64,000 nt of DNA from Mycolicibacterium neoaurum ATCC 25795. GTDB taxonomy: Bacteria > Actinomycetota > Actinomycetes > Mycobacteriales > Mycobacteriaceae. The notes beneath the pieces were generated by a model. The model had not been told where the DNA came from. It did not search any database and saw only the letters and a program-made list of their open reading frames with translations. How positions within the stretch are numbered: position 1 is the first letter of the stretch; the number at the start of each line of letters is the position of its first letter. Below are positions 27,157-34,728 of the stretch, piece by piece. The translations under genes were made by a program, and so were the position numbers. The stretch is taken from assembly GCF_000691525.1 (NCBI RefSeq), contig NZ_JMDW01000016.1, positions 113,872 to 177,871 on the forward strand. The letters run 5' to 3'.

Positions 27157-28697
27157 ACACCGCACAGGCCGGCCACATGCTCGAACGTGCCCGCTGGGCA
27201 GCCGCGGCCTACGCCGGATACGACACGGCCACGGTGTCGACGATCGTCAACGCGGTCGCCGAGGCAGGATACCGGGAGGCCGAACGACTCGCCGCCGATG
27301 CCGTGCAGGAAACCGGGATGGGGGTGGTGGCCGACAAGGTGATCAAGAACCGGGCCTGCTCCCGGGGCATCGTCGATCACTATCGCGGCCAGGACTTCGT
27401 GTCACCGCGAGTCGACCACAACCGCAAGATCGTCGAACTGCCACGGCCGGCGGGTGTGGTGCTGGCACTGACGCCGACGACCAATCCGGTTGCCACCGTG
27501 TACTTCAAGACCATCCTGGCGTTGATGACACGCAACGCTGTCGTCATAGCGCCGCACCCGCGGGCCAAACAGTGCTCGGCGGACGCGGCCAGGATGTTGG
27601 CCGCCGCGGCGGAGGCGGCCGGCGCGCCCGACGGAATCATCCAGGTTGTCGACGAGCCGACCATCCCGTTGGCCGAGGCCTTGATGGCCGACGAACGTAC
27701 CGATGTCATCGTGGCCACCGGTGGTTCGGCGGTGGTCCGGGCCGCATACTCCTCCGGTAATCCTGCGCTCGGTGTCGGACCGGGTAACGTCCCGGTGCTC
27801 GTCGACGCGAGCGCCGATATCACCGCGGCCGCGCGACGGATCGTCGACAGCAAGGCTTTCGACAACTCGGTGCTGTGTACCAATGAGTCCGTCCTCATCG
27901 CCGAGGAGGGTATCGCGGGCAAGCTCCAGGCGGCGTTGACCAGGGCCGGTGCCTACGTCCTCGACGAGGATGGTGCACGTCGGTTGCGCGCCTTCATGTT
28001 CCCGGGCGGGCACCTCAATACCGATGTGGTCGGGCGAGACGCCGCATGGATCGCCGGTCAGGCCGGATTGCGGGTCACTCCGAAGACCCGAGTGCTGGTG
28101 GCGCCGTTCGGCCAGGTCATCTCCGAGGAGGTGTTGGCTCATGAGAAGTTGTCCCCCGTCCTCGGAATGACCACCGCCGCCGATACGGCTCGCGGCATCC
28201 GGGCGGCGCGTGCAGTTGTACGGATCGCCGGTGCCGGCCATTCGGCAGCCATCCACAGCGAGAACCCCGAGGTGATAACCGACTTCGCCACGCAGGTGCC
28301 GGTTTTGCGGGTATCGGTCAACGTGGGGAACTCGACCGGGAGCTCGGGTTTGGAAACCAACCTGGCGCCGTCGATGACCATCGGCACAGGCTTTGTGGGT
28401 CGCAGCTCGATCGGGGAGAACCTACAACCGGATAATCTCGTGAACTGGACCAGGATCGCCTACAACTCCGACTCGGCCGTCCAGATGGCCGAGTTCGGCG
28501 GTATCCAACCGTGGCGAGCGCCCACCGGCAGTGTTCCGGCCTACCCGCGAGCCTCCAACGATCGCGGCGACGGCGCACCGCCGGTGCCGACCAGGCGCAC
28601 GCCGCAGCCCCGTTCGACCGACCCGAATCTCGATGTCCTGCGTGCTGAGCTGCGCGCGCTGGTCGTCGAGGAACTCGCTCAACTGATCAAGAGGTGA
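27153..28697 (+). CDS. CoA-acylating aldehyde dehydrogenase of the RMM microcompartment
   Basis: 514 residues, PduP/EutE-like class. Catalytic cysteine C242 (NSVLCTNES), NAD-binding segment at about 100-165. It converts an aldehyde, presumably propionaldehyde, to acyl-CoA with NAD and CoA inside the shell. After the enzyme domain (about 460) comes a proline-rich linker and a C-terminal amphipathic helix (490-514, containing AELRALVVEEL), the position and form of an encapsulation peptide that binds shell proteins. A similar motif begins the 164-aa protein encoded at 29298. Coupled by ATGA to the aminotransferase-like gene. Confidence 0.9.
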   Translation: MNTAQAGHMLERARWAAAAYAGYDTATVSTIVNAVAEAGYREAERLAADAVQETGMGVVADKVIKNRACSRGIVDHYRGQDFVSPRVDHNRKIVELPRPAGVVLALTPTTNPVATVYFKTILALMTRNAVVIAPHPRAKQCSADAARMLAAAAEAAGAPDGIIQVVDEPTIPLAEALMADERTDVIVATGGSAVVRAAYSSGNPALGVGPGNVPVLVDASADITAAARRIVDSKAFDNSVLCTNESVLIAEEGIAGKLQAALTRAGAYVLDEDGARRLRAFMFPGGHLNTDVVGRDAAWIAGQAGLRVTPKTRVLVAPFGQVISEEVLAHEKLSPVLGMTTAADTARGIRAARAVVRIAGAGHSAAIHSENPEVITDFATQVPVLRVSVNVGNSTGSSGLETNLAPSMTIGTGFVGRSSIGENLQPDNLVNWTRIAYNSDSAVQMAEFGGIQPWRAPTGSVPAYPRASNDRGDGAPPVPTRRTPQPRSTDPNLDVLRAELRALVVEELAQLIKR

Positions 28698-28701
28698 CCT
28701 T

Positions 28702-29301
28702 GTGGCCGAACTGCGTTCTTTCATCTTCATCGATCGTCTCCAACCGCAGACGATGTCCTATCTCGGTACCTGGATCAAGGGTGCGCTGCCCCGGGCGAAC
28801 CAGGCCGCCCAGATCATCGAGGTGGCTCCCGGCCTCGACATCGAGGGTGTCACCGATGTGGCGCTCAAACACGCCGAGGTCAAGGCCGGAATCCTGGTGG
28901 TGGAGCGCCAGTTCGGCTACCTGGAGTTCCACGGTGAGACCGGCGCGGTCAAGGCTGCGGCCGATGCCGCGCTGGATTCCCTCGGCGGTGACGGTGGCGC
29001 GGCGGTGCGTCCGACGATCCTGGCGTCTCGCATCATCTCCAGCATCGATCACCAGCACGCGTTCTTGATCAACCGCAACAAGATCGGCTCCATGGTGCTG
29101 GCAGGGGAGTCGCTGTTCGTCCTGGAGGTACAACCCGCCTCGTACGCGATCCTGGCCACCAACGAGGCAGAGAAGGCCGCGGATATCAAGGTCGTCGACT
29201 TCCGGATGATCGGCGCGACCGGCCGGGTGTATCTCGCGGGCGCCGAAGCCGATATCCGCCAGGCCGCCGACGCGGCCCGTCAGGCACTGGCGCAGTCATG
29301 A
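28702..29301 (+). CDS. BMC-T shell protein (tandem domain, likely circularly permuted), paralogue 1
   Basis: 199 residues: two BMC domains in one chain, so trimers form a pseudohexameric shell tile. The order of elements in each half (VERQFGYLEF strand late in the first; SIDHQHAFLINRNKIGS before SLFVLEVQ in the second) suggests the permuted type seen in EutL/CsoS1D. Such trimers often have gated central pores for larger cofactors or substrates. GTG start 28702 with AAGAGG 8 nt upstream. 4-nt overlap with the next gene. Paralogue of the protein encoded at 30334. Confidence 0.9.
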   Translation: MAELRSFIFIDRLQPQTMSYLGTWIKGALPRANQAAQIIEVAPGLDIEGVTDVALKHAEVKAGILVVERQFGYLEFHGETGAVKAAADAALDSLGGDGGAAVRPTILASRIISSIDHQHAFLINRNKIGSMVLAGESLFVLEVQPASYAILATNEAEKAADIKVVDFRMIGATGRVYLAGAEADIRQAADAARQALAQS

Positions 29302-29792
29302 GCGTCGACCGTGACGAGTTACGTGCGCTGGTCCGGGAGGTGGTACGCGACGCTGTCGCAAGCCTGAAGACCCCGGAACCGGGCCCGTCTGCACCGGTGA
29401 CCACCGTGCCACCGGCCTCGGTGGCCGAGCAGCTGGGAGTGGAACCCACCGGGCCGCGTGCGTCCGAGGGAAGGACCCGCACCGAGACGGTTCGGCTGTC
29501 CGATGATGCGGAACTCGACGGCTTCGTACGAAAACTGCTGCGGCTGTTCGAGAATCCGAAGAACCGTGCGGATCTCAAGACCGGCCGGTTGCGGTTCCGG
29601 CTCGCCGCGAAAGCAACGGGCACGGGATCGGGTAGCCCGGTTCACCGGGTGGACAGCGGGGCGGTCACCGAACGCTATCTGGCAGATCTGGCAGGCGGGA
29701 CGTTGATACTCGGCCGGCGTGCGGTGCTGACACCGCTGGCAAGGGAGAAGGCACGCAGCCTCGGCATCACCATCACCAAGGAGCGGACATGA
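29298..29792 (+). CDS. Microcompartment-associated protein of unknown function
   Basis: 164 residues, between BMC-T and BMC-P and overlapping both by 4 nt, so it is certainly a gene of the system. The N-terminal 24 residues are an amphipathic helix (DRDELRALVREVVRDAV) resembling the C-terminal encapsulation-like helix of the aldehyde dehydrogenase (ELRALV shared). A proline-rich linker follows (25-60), then a helical segment (72-95) and a C-terminal piece (GRRAVLTPLAREKARSLGI) of a kind I associate with other BMC-locus accessory proteins. No catalytic motif seen. Likely a lumen protein or a scaffold between enzymes and shell. Confidence 0.85.
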   Translation: MSVDRDELRALVREVVRDAVASLKTPEPGPSAPVTTVPPASVAEQLGVEPTGPRASEGRTRTETVRLSDDAELDGFVRKLLRLFENPKNRADLKTGRLRFRLAAKATGTGSGSPVHRVDSGAVTERYLADLAGGTLILGRRAVLTPLAREKARSLGITITKERT

Positions 29793-30040
29793 TCGCAGCA
29801 ACTGTCACCGGCAACGTGTGGTCGACACGGCACGTGGCGGGGATTCCGCCGGGAGCCTTCCTGGAGGTGCAGATCGACGGCACAGAGTCCCGGTTGGTCG
29901 CATTCGATGTTCTCGGCACCGGTGTCGGCGAGCGTGTGCTCATCGCGCAGGGGTCGGTGGCCTCGGGTTGGTTCACCGGCGCACCGCCACCGGTCGATGC
30001 GCTCATCATCGGTTCCATAGACGCAACACCCAACCAATAA
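29789..30040 (+). CDS. BMC-P vertex protein (EutN/CcmL family)
   Basis: 83 residues, the usual size. Starts MIAATVTGNVWSTR and contains GTGVGERVLIAQGS and DALIIGSID, the conserved strands of the EutN/CcmL fold. Pentamers cap the twelve vertices and close the shell. 4-nt overlap with the preceding gene; GGAG follows 10 nt later to start the BMC-H gene. Confidence 0.95.
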   Translation: MIAATVTGNVWSTRHVAGIPPGAFLEVQIDGTESRLVAFDVLGTGVGERVLIAQGSVASGWFTGAPPPVDALIIGSIDATPNQ

Positions 30041-30049
30041 GGAGAAACC

Positions 30050-30331
30050 ATGTCCAGCAATGCAATCGGTCTCATCGAAACCAAGGGATATGTCGCCGCA
30101 CTGGCAGCCGCCGACGCGATGGTCAAAGCGGCCAACGTCACCATCACCGACCGCAAGGAGGTAGGCGACGGGTTGGTGGCGGTCATCGTGACCGGTGAGG
30201 TGGGAGCCGTGAAGGCCGCCACCGAGGCCGGCGCCGAGACCGCCTCGCAGGTCGGTGAACTGGTCAGCGTGCATGTCATCCCGCGTCCGCACAATGAGCT
30301 GGGCGCCCACTTCGCGGTGTCCAGCAAGTAG
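30050..30331 (+). CDS. BMC-H hexameric shell protein
   Basis: 93 residues, single canonical BMC domain beginning NAIGLIETKGYVAALAAADAMVKAA. The pore loop reads KEVGDGL, with Asp where many homologues have a small residue, making the pore acidic, which would suit a cationic amino alcohol. Hexamers tile the facets. Preceded by AAGGAG. Two nucleotides separate its stop from the second BMC-T gene. Confidence 0.95.
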   Translation: MSSNAIGLIETKGYVAALAAADAMVKAANVTITDRKEVGDGLVAVIVTGEVGAVKAATEAGAETASQVGELVSVHVIPRPHNELGAHFAVSSK

Positions 30332-30333
30332 CC

Positions 30334-30978
30334 ATGTCGGGCTCCATCCACACCCAGATACGGGTCTACCTCCTGGTCGAGGATCTGCAACGGCAGTTCG
30401 CGGCATATCTCGGGACTCCGACCCGCGCGCGGGGCTATCCACCGTACGCGGGTGAACACGCCCTGATCGTGGAGGTGTCGCCTGCCCTGGCGATCGAGCG
30501 GGTGATCGACCTGGCGCTGCGCGAGGTACCGGGCATATCGCCGGGAATCCTCTATGTGGAACGGCAATTCGGCGTACTGGAGATCCACTCGGCCGATCTC
30601 GACGAGGTACGTCGGGCCGGTGCGGCGATCCTTGCGGGTACCGGGAACAAGGCCGAGGATCAGCTGCGGCCCCGGGTGCTGTATCACGACATCATCGCCG
30701 ATATCACCGATCAGCACGCTGTCATCCTGAACCGTAATCGGCAGGCGTCGATGATCCTGCCCGGTGAGTCATTACTGGTCTACGAGATGACGCCGGCGTT
30801 GTTCGCCGCGGTCGCGGCCAATGAGGCGGAGCGAGCCGCTCCGGGGTTGACCATCGTCGATGTCCAGATGATCGGTGCGGCAGGGCGGTTGTACATCGGC
30901 GGCAGCGCCGAAGACGTCACCGTGGCCAGGGACCGGATCACCGACGTGTTGGCAGGTATCGAAGGCCGGGAGCACTGA
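30334..30978 (+). CDS. BMC-T shell protein (tandem domain, likely circularly permuted), paralogue 2
   Basis: 214 residues, same architecture as the protein encoded at 28702: shared VERQFG, the DQHAVILNRNR segment, GESLLVYE, and MIGAAGRLYIGG against MIGATGRVYLAG. The N-terminal half differs more (GYPPYAGEHALIVE), so the two trimers may have different pores or stack as a double layer. Two nucleotides after BMC-H, so co-translated. Confidence 0.9.
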   Translation: MSGSIHTQIRVYLLVEDLQRQFAAYLGTPTRARGYPPYAGEHALIVEVSPALAIERVIDLALREVPGISPGILYVERQFGVLEIHSADLDEVRRAGAAILAGTGNKAEDQLRPRVLYHDIIADITDQHAVILNRNRQASMILPGESLLVYEMTPALFAAVAANEAERAAPGLTIVDVQMIGAAGRLYIGGSAEDVTVARDRITDVLAGIEGREH

Positions 30979-31009
30979 TGATGACGAAGGTGCAAGGGAG
31001 GCGATACTC

Positions 31010-31999
31010 GTGGCAGCGGTGATCACCGACGATGTCGATCTCGCCAGACGGGCACTCGGCCATTACGAGGTCTCAGCCGATGCCGACCTGCGACTGCTGA
31101 ACCTCTCGGAGAACGCCACGTATCTGGTGAGCGATAAGGGCGAACAGTCCATCCTGCGGGTACACCGGCAGAACTACCACCGTGCCCACGAGATCGAATC
31201 GGAGCTCGACTGGCTCGCCGCGTTGAGCTCAGACAGCGATGTGACCGTTCCGCGCGTCCTGCCTGCCGTCGACGGGCGGCGGGTGGTCACGGTCGACGCG
31301 GCCGGCGTCGACCGGCACGTCGTCCGATTCGAGATGGTCGCCGGTGCCGAACCCGATGAAACGGCGCTGACCAATCACGATTTCCAGTCGTTGGGCCGGA
31401 TCACCGCCGCGTTGCACGATCATGCGCAACGGTGGCGCCGGCCGACCGGCTTCCAGCGCTTCTCCTGGGACTGGGAACACAGTCTGGGTGAGCGTGGTCG
31501 TTGGGGGCGTTGGCAGGACGTGGCAGGTATGGGAGAGAGCGAACTGCAGCTGCTGGGGCGGGCGCAGACGCTGCTCAAGGACAGGCTGCATGCCTACGGT
31601 ACCGACCCGAATCGTTTCGGACTGGTGCACGCCGACCTGCGGCTGGCGAATCTGTTGGTCGACCCGGGTTCCGACCGGATCACGGTCATCGACTTCGACG
31701 ACTGCGGGTTCGGCTGGTATCTATACGATTTCGGTACCGCGGTGTCCTTCATCGAGGACGACCCGGCATTGCCCGAGTGGCAGGAATCCTGGGTGGTGGG
31801 GTACCGGAGCCGCCGTGAACTGACCGCCGCAGACGAGGACATGCTGGCCTCGTTCGTGTTCTTGAGGCGGCTGCTGCTCGTCGCGTGGATGGGCTCGCAC
31901 AGCCATTCCAGGGAATCGGCGACCAAGGCCATCAGCTACGTCGAAGGTAGCTGCGGATTGGCCGAACGTTATCTGTCATCCAGCGGACACAGTCTCTGA
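31010..31999 (+). CDS. APH-fold kinase, predicted amino-alcohol kinase of the RMM locus
   Basis: 329 residues from GTG 31010, which follows AAGGGAGG by 7 nt; the frame open to 30875 overlaps the BMC-T gene and is not protein-like. Kinase motifs HADLRLANLLV (H207, D209, N214) and IDFDDCGFG (D228). It is related to homoserine/choline-type kinases. In the RMM pathway it would phosphorylate 1-amino-2-propanol to the O-phosphate used by the PLP enzyme. It lacks a visible encapsulation peptide, so it may act outside the shell. Substrate is inferred from context. Confidence 0.85.
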   Translation: MAAVITDDVDLARRALGHYEVSADADLRLLNLSENATYLVSDKGEQSILRVHRQNYHRAHEIESELDWLAALSSDSDVTVPRVLPAVDGRRVVTVDAAGVDRHVVRFEMVAGAEPDETALTNHDFQSLGRITAALHDHAQRWRRPTGFQRFSWDWEHSLGERGRWGRWQDVAGMGESELQLLGRAQTLLKDRLHAYGTDPNRFGLVHADLRLANLLVDPGSDRITVIDFDDCGFGWYLYDFGTAVSFIEDDPALPEWQESWVVGYRSRRELTAADEDMLASFVFLRRLLLVAWMGSHSHSRESATKAISYVEGSCGLAERYLSSSGHSL

Positions 32000-32018
32000 C
32001 ATACAAGTGAGGACAACG

Positions 32019-32816
32019 ATGTTTCATTCACTAGCCGGTCGCACCGCGATCGTGACCGGTGGCAGCAGAGGAATCGGCCGCGGGATCGCCGAGGTATTCG
32101 CCAACGCCGGTGTCAACGTCATCATCACCGGGCGCAACCAGGAGGATCTCGACCGCGCGGTGGGGGCAGCCGACGGTGCGTCCGGAGCGGTCAGCGCGGT
32201 CAGCGCCGACGTCGCGGACCCGGAGCAGGCGCAACGAGTGGTCGATGCCGCCATCGAACGCCACGGCGGTCTGGATATCGTGTGTGCGAATGCCGGCATC
32301 TTTCCTTCCGGCCGACTCGAAGAACTCACCCCGGGCGATATCGACCAGGTGCTCGCGGTCAACTTCAAGGGGACGGTGTTCATGGTGCAGGCGGCGCTGG
32401 CCGCACTCACCGCCAGCGGACATGGCCGGGTCATCGTCACCTCGTCCATCACCGGTCCTGTCACGGGTTACCCGGGATGGTCGCACTACGGCGCCAGCAA
32501 GGCCGCCCAGCTGGGCTTCTTGCGCACTGCCGCAATCGAACTCGCACCCCGCAAGATCACCATCAATGCGGTGCTGCCCGGGAATGTCAGCACCGAGGGG
32601 CTGGCGGACATGGGCGGAGATTACATCGAACAGATGACCTCGGCGGTGCCGATCGGTCGGTTGGGCTCGGTTGCCGATATCGGGAATGCCGCACTGTTCT
32701 TCGCCACCGATGAGGCGGCGTTCGTCACCGGGCAGTCGTTGGTTGTCGACGGCGGTCAGATCCTGCCGGAGTCGCACATGGCCATCTCGGAAATGACCGC
32801 GCCTGTGTCCGGTTAG
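32019..32816 (+). CDS. SDR amino-alcohol (1-amino-2-propanol) dehydrogenase of the RMM locus
   Basis: 265 residues, classical SDR: TGGSRGIG (13-20), NAG (91-93), N115, S142/S143, Y157 and K161. The syntenic M. smegmatis RMM enzyme has been characterised as S-(+)-1-amino-2-propanol dehydrogenase, which interconverts the amino alcohol and aminoacetone. I chose ATG 32019 after GTGAGGAC; GTG 32007 is the alternative. It ends at the gntR operator, so it is the last gene of the structural operon. Confidence 0.85.
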   Translation: MFHSLAGRTAIVTGGSRGIGRGIAEVFANAGVNVIITGRNQEDLDRAVGAADGASGAVSAVSADVADPEQAQRVVDAAIERHGGLDIVCANAGIFPSGRLEELTPGDIDQVLAVNFKGTVFMVQAALAALTASGHGRVIVTSSITGPVTGYPGWSHYGASKAAQLGFLRTAAIELAPRKITINAVLPGNVSTEGLADMGGDYIEQMTSAVPIGRLGSVADIGNAALFFATDEAAFVTGQSLVVDGGQILPESHMAISEMTAPVSG

Positions 32817-32832
32817 AATTGGTTGTACCAAT
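32814..32832 (+). promoter_or_regulatory. gntR promoter with GntR-type operator
   Basis: ATTGGTTGTACCAAT at 32818-32832 has perfect 6-bp arms and a 3-nt spacer. It overlaps a good -10 box, TAGAAT at 32814-32819; no clear -35 is seen. The GTG start at 32836 lies just after it, so the message may be leaderless. The same site occurs at 25762, which links GntR to the divergent promoter. Confidence 0.65.
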
Positions 32833-32835
32833 CAC

Positions 32836-33618
32836 GTGGATGCAGGGGGAGCGGTGGCGAGTCACAGCGAGCAGTTGCGCCGCCGCATCGTCGCGGACGT
32901 GAATGCCGGGAATCCCGGAGCCAAGCTGGGCAGCGAGCGCGAACTGGCTGAGCGGTACGGCACCAGCCGGACCAGTCTGCGCCAGGTGTTGGCCGCCTTG
33001 GAGGAGGCCGGGCTGGTGCACCGAGTCATCGGGCGTGCCGGCGGGATATTCATCAGCCACGGCCAAGTCCAGCGCAACCTGTCCGATGTGGTGGGCGTGC
33101 CCGCCTTCCTGGCCAGCCAGGGCTACGCCGCCGGCTCGCGGGTACTGTCCACCAAGATCGGCGCCGCCGACCAGACGACCCGCCATGCGCTCCAGATAGG
33201 TCCCGGCGATTACGTCGTCGACATCACCAGGGTGCGGCTGGCTGACGGATCGCCGATCTCGCTGGAGCATGCCCAGCTTCCCGCTGACAGATTCCCCGGC
33301 TTGCTCGAACAGCAGCTCGGCGGTTCGCTCTACGAACTCCTGGAGTCGCATTACGGGCTGGTCAACGGCCAGGCAATGGAGCGTATCGAGGCCGTCAACG
33401 CCACCGACGAGGAGGCGAGCTTGCTGGGCATCGAACCGCAGAGTGCGTTGTTACTCATCACCCGCGTGACACATGACCAGCACGGCACCCCATACGAGTT
33501 CTCGCGGGATCTGTTCCGGGGGGATCGCACCGCGCTGGCCGTGACCGCACAGGGGCGGGGCCTGACGGGAGCCAAGACCGGGCCGGCCACCATAACGCTA
33601 CAAAGCCAGACAGGATGA
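32836..33618 (+). CDS. GntR-family regulator, HutC/UTRA type, of the RMM locus
   Basis: 260 residues: winged helix at about 10-75 (LGSERELAERYGTSRTSLRQVLAALEEAGLVHRV) and a UTRA ligand domain at about 90-245. It probably senses a pathway intermediate and represses the locus until induced. Start GTG 32836 is tentative; GTG 32854 follows GGGGGAG but with very short spacing. Its own operator overlaps the promoter and predicts autoregulation. Confidence 0.85.
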   Translation: MDAGGAVASHSEQLRRRIVADVNAGNPGAKLGSERELAERYGTSRTSLRQVLAALEEAGLVHRVIGRAGGIFISHGQVQRNLSDVVGVPAFLASQGYAAGSRVLSTKIGAADQTTRHALQIGPGDYVVDITRVRLADGSPISLEHAQLPADRFPGLLEQQLGGSLYELLESHYGLVNGQAMERIEAVNATDEEASLLGIEPQSALLLITRVTHDQHGTPYEFSRDLFRGDRTALAVTAQGRGLTGAKTGPATITLQSQTG

Positions 33619-33669
33619 TCGTCCCATAGGTGTTGCACGCCAACGGTTCTGATCGTAGAGCTGATGAAT

Positions 33670-34116
33670 CTAGGGCGGCGGCACAGCGTCGTCGCCTTCG
33701 GTTCGGCGGCCGCGCACCAGCTTCAACAGTATTCGGCGTAGCTCGGGTCCGTCGTCCCCGATCGCGGCGACCAGGCCCGGATCGTTCTTCTCCCGATCCA
33801 CCAGCGTGGTGTAGACCCCTCGGCCTGCCGCGGTACTCGTGACCGTTTTGCGCCGCTCGTCTCGCGGATCGACCTGTCGGCTGACATAGCCGAGACGTTC
33901 CAGCCGTTCGACGGTGCGACTGGCCGTCTGGTCGGTGACCCGACAGGCGTGCGCGATCTCGCGTTGTGTCGCGGGTCCGGTCGCGACAACGTGCAGTACG
34001 ACCAATCCCGCACTGGACAGGTCATACTCGCCGAGGACGTGCTCCCAGGACTGTTCTACGAGTCGTGCCGCCATCGACAAGAGTCGACCGGTCGGCCAGC
34101 CGTCCAAGTCGTCCAT
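33670..34116 (-). CDS. MarR-family regulator divergent from TspO
   Basis: 148 residues: winged helix (TQREIAHACRVTDQTASRTVERLERLGYVSRQVDPRDERRKT), typical MarR wing. GAAGGAAG precedes the ATG. It is divergent from the TspO gene with an inverted repeat between them, so it likely controls itself and tspO. Confidence 0.85.
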   Translation of the reverse strand: MDDLDGWPTGRLLSMAARLVEQSWEHVLGEYDLSSAGLVVLHVVATGPATQREIAHACRVTDQTASRTVERLERLGYVSRQVDPRDERRKTVTSTAAGRGVYTTLVDREKNDPGLVAAIGDDGPELRRILLKLVRGRRTEGDDAVPPP

Positions 34117-34141
34117 CGATCTTCCTTCGTCGGAACTTGCA

Positions 34142-34163
34142 ATTATTCAGCAGGCTGAACAAT
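34142..34163. promoter_or_regulatory. Predicted MarR operator between marR and tspO
   Basis: ATTATTCAG and CTGAACAAT form 9-bp arms with one mismatch and a 4-nt spacer (CAGG). Located 26 nt before the MarR start and about 70 nt before the TspO start. Confidence 0.55.
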
Positions 34164-34231
34164 ATGGTGGGTATCCGAGCCATTGTGTCAGCACCGCAAT
34201 GGCGCCGAGAAGCGAGCAGAAATGGACGCAG

Positions 34232-34726
34232 ATGACTTCTGATACCTCTACCGAAGGCCGGTCCCGACACATCCCGGCACTGATCATCTCGTTGGTTTCG
34301 GTGGCTCTTGTCGCGGCGTTGGGAGGACTGGCTTCGGTAGATGCGGCAAGCGATTACGGTAATCTCGCCCAGCCGGACTGGGCTCCGCCGCCGAACCTGT
34401 TCGGCCCGGTATGGACCGTGCTGTACGTGTTGATGGGAGTTGCGGCCTGGCTGGTCTGGCGGGAGACGCCGCGGTGGACCAGCCCTGCCATCATCATCTA
34501 TGCCGTCCAGCTCGTCCTTAATCTGCTGTGGTCACCGCTGTTCTTCGGCCTCGGGTGGCGCGGAGTGGCTCTCATCGACATCCTGCTTCTCGATATCGCG
34601 GTGGCCGCCACCATCGTCTTGTTCTGGAAGATCAAACGGATTGCCGCGGTGATGCTGATGCCATACTTCGGATGGGTGCTGTTCGCGACGGCACTGAACT
34701 ACTCGATATGGTCGCTCAACAGCTGA
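34232..34726 (+). CDS. tspO: TspO/MBR-family membrane protein
   Basis: 164 residues with five hydrophobic helices. Signature segments: PDWAPPPNLFGPVWTVLYVLMG and QLVLNLLWSPLFFG. TspO binds porphyrins and sterols and is linked to stress and tetrapyrrole handling. ATG 34199 is an alternative start; neither has a strong ribosome site. It ends 2 nt from the stop of the convergent P450 gene. Confidence 0.9.
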   Translation: MTSDTSTEGRSRHIPALIISLVSVALVAALGGLASVDAASDYGNLAQPDWAPPPNLFGPVWTVLYVLMGVAAWLVWRETPRWTSPAIIIYAVQLVLNLLWSPLFFGLGWRGVALIDILLLDIAVAATIVLFWKIKRIAAVMLMPYFGWVLFATALNYSIWSLNS

Positions 34727-34728
34727 GG

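Noticed and set aside
29675..30717. Long open frames on the minus strand across the BMC genes
   Set aside because: They are shadows of high-GC coding on the plus strand; plus-strand genes have clear families, ribosome sites and overlaps.
30875..31009. N-terminal extension of the amino-alcohol kinase frame
   Set aside because: It overlaps the BMC-T gene out of frame; GTG 31010 has a strong ribosome site and begins the kinase-like sequence.
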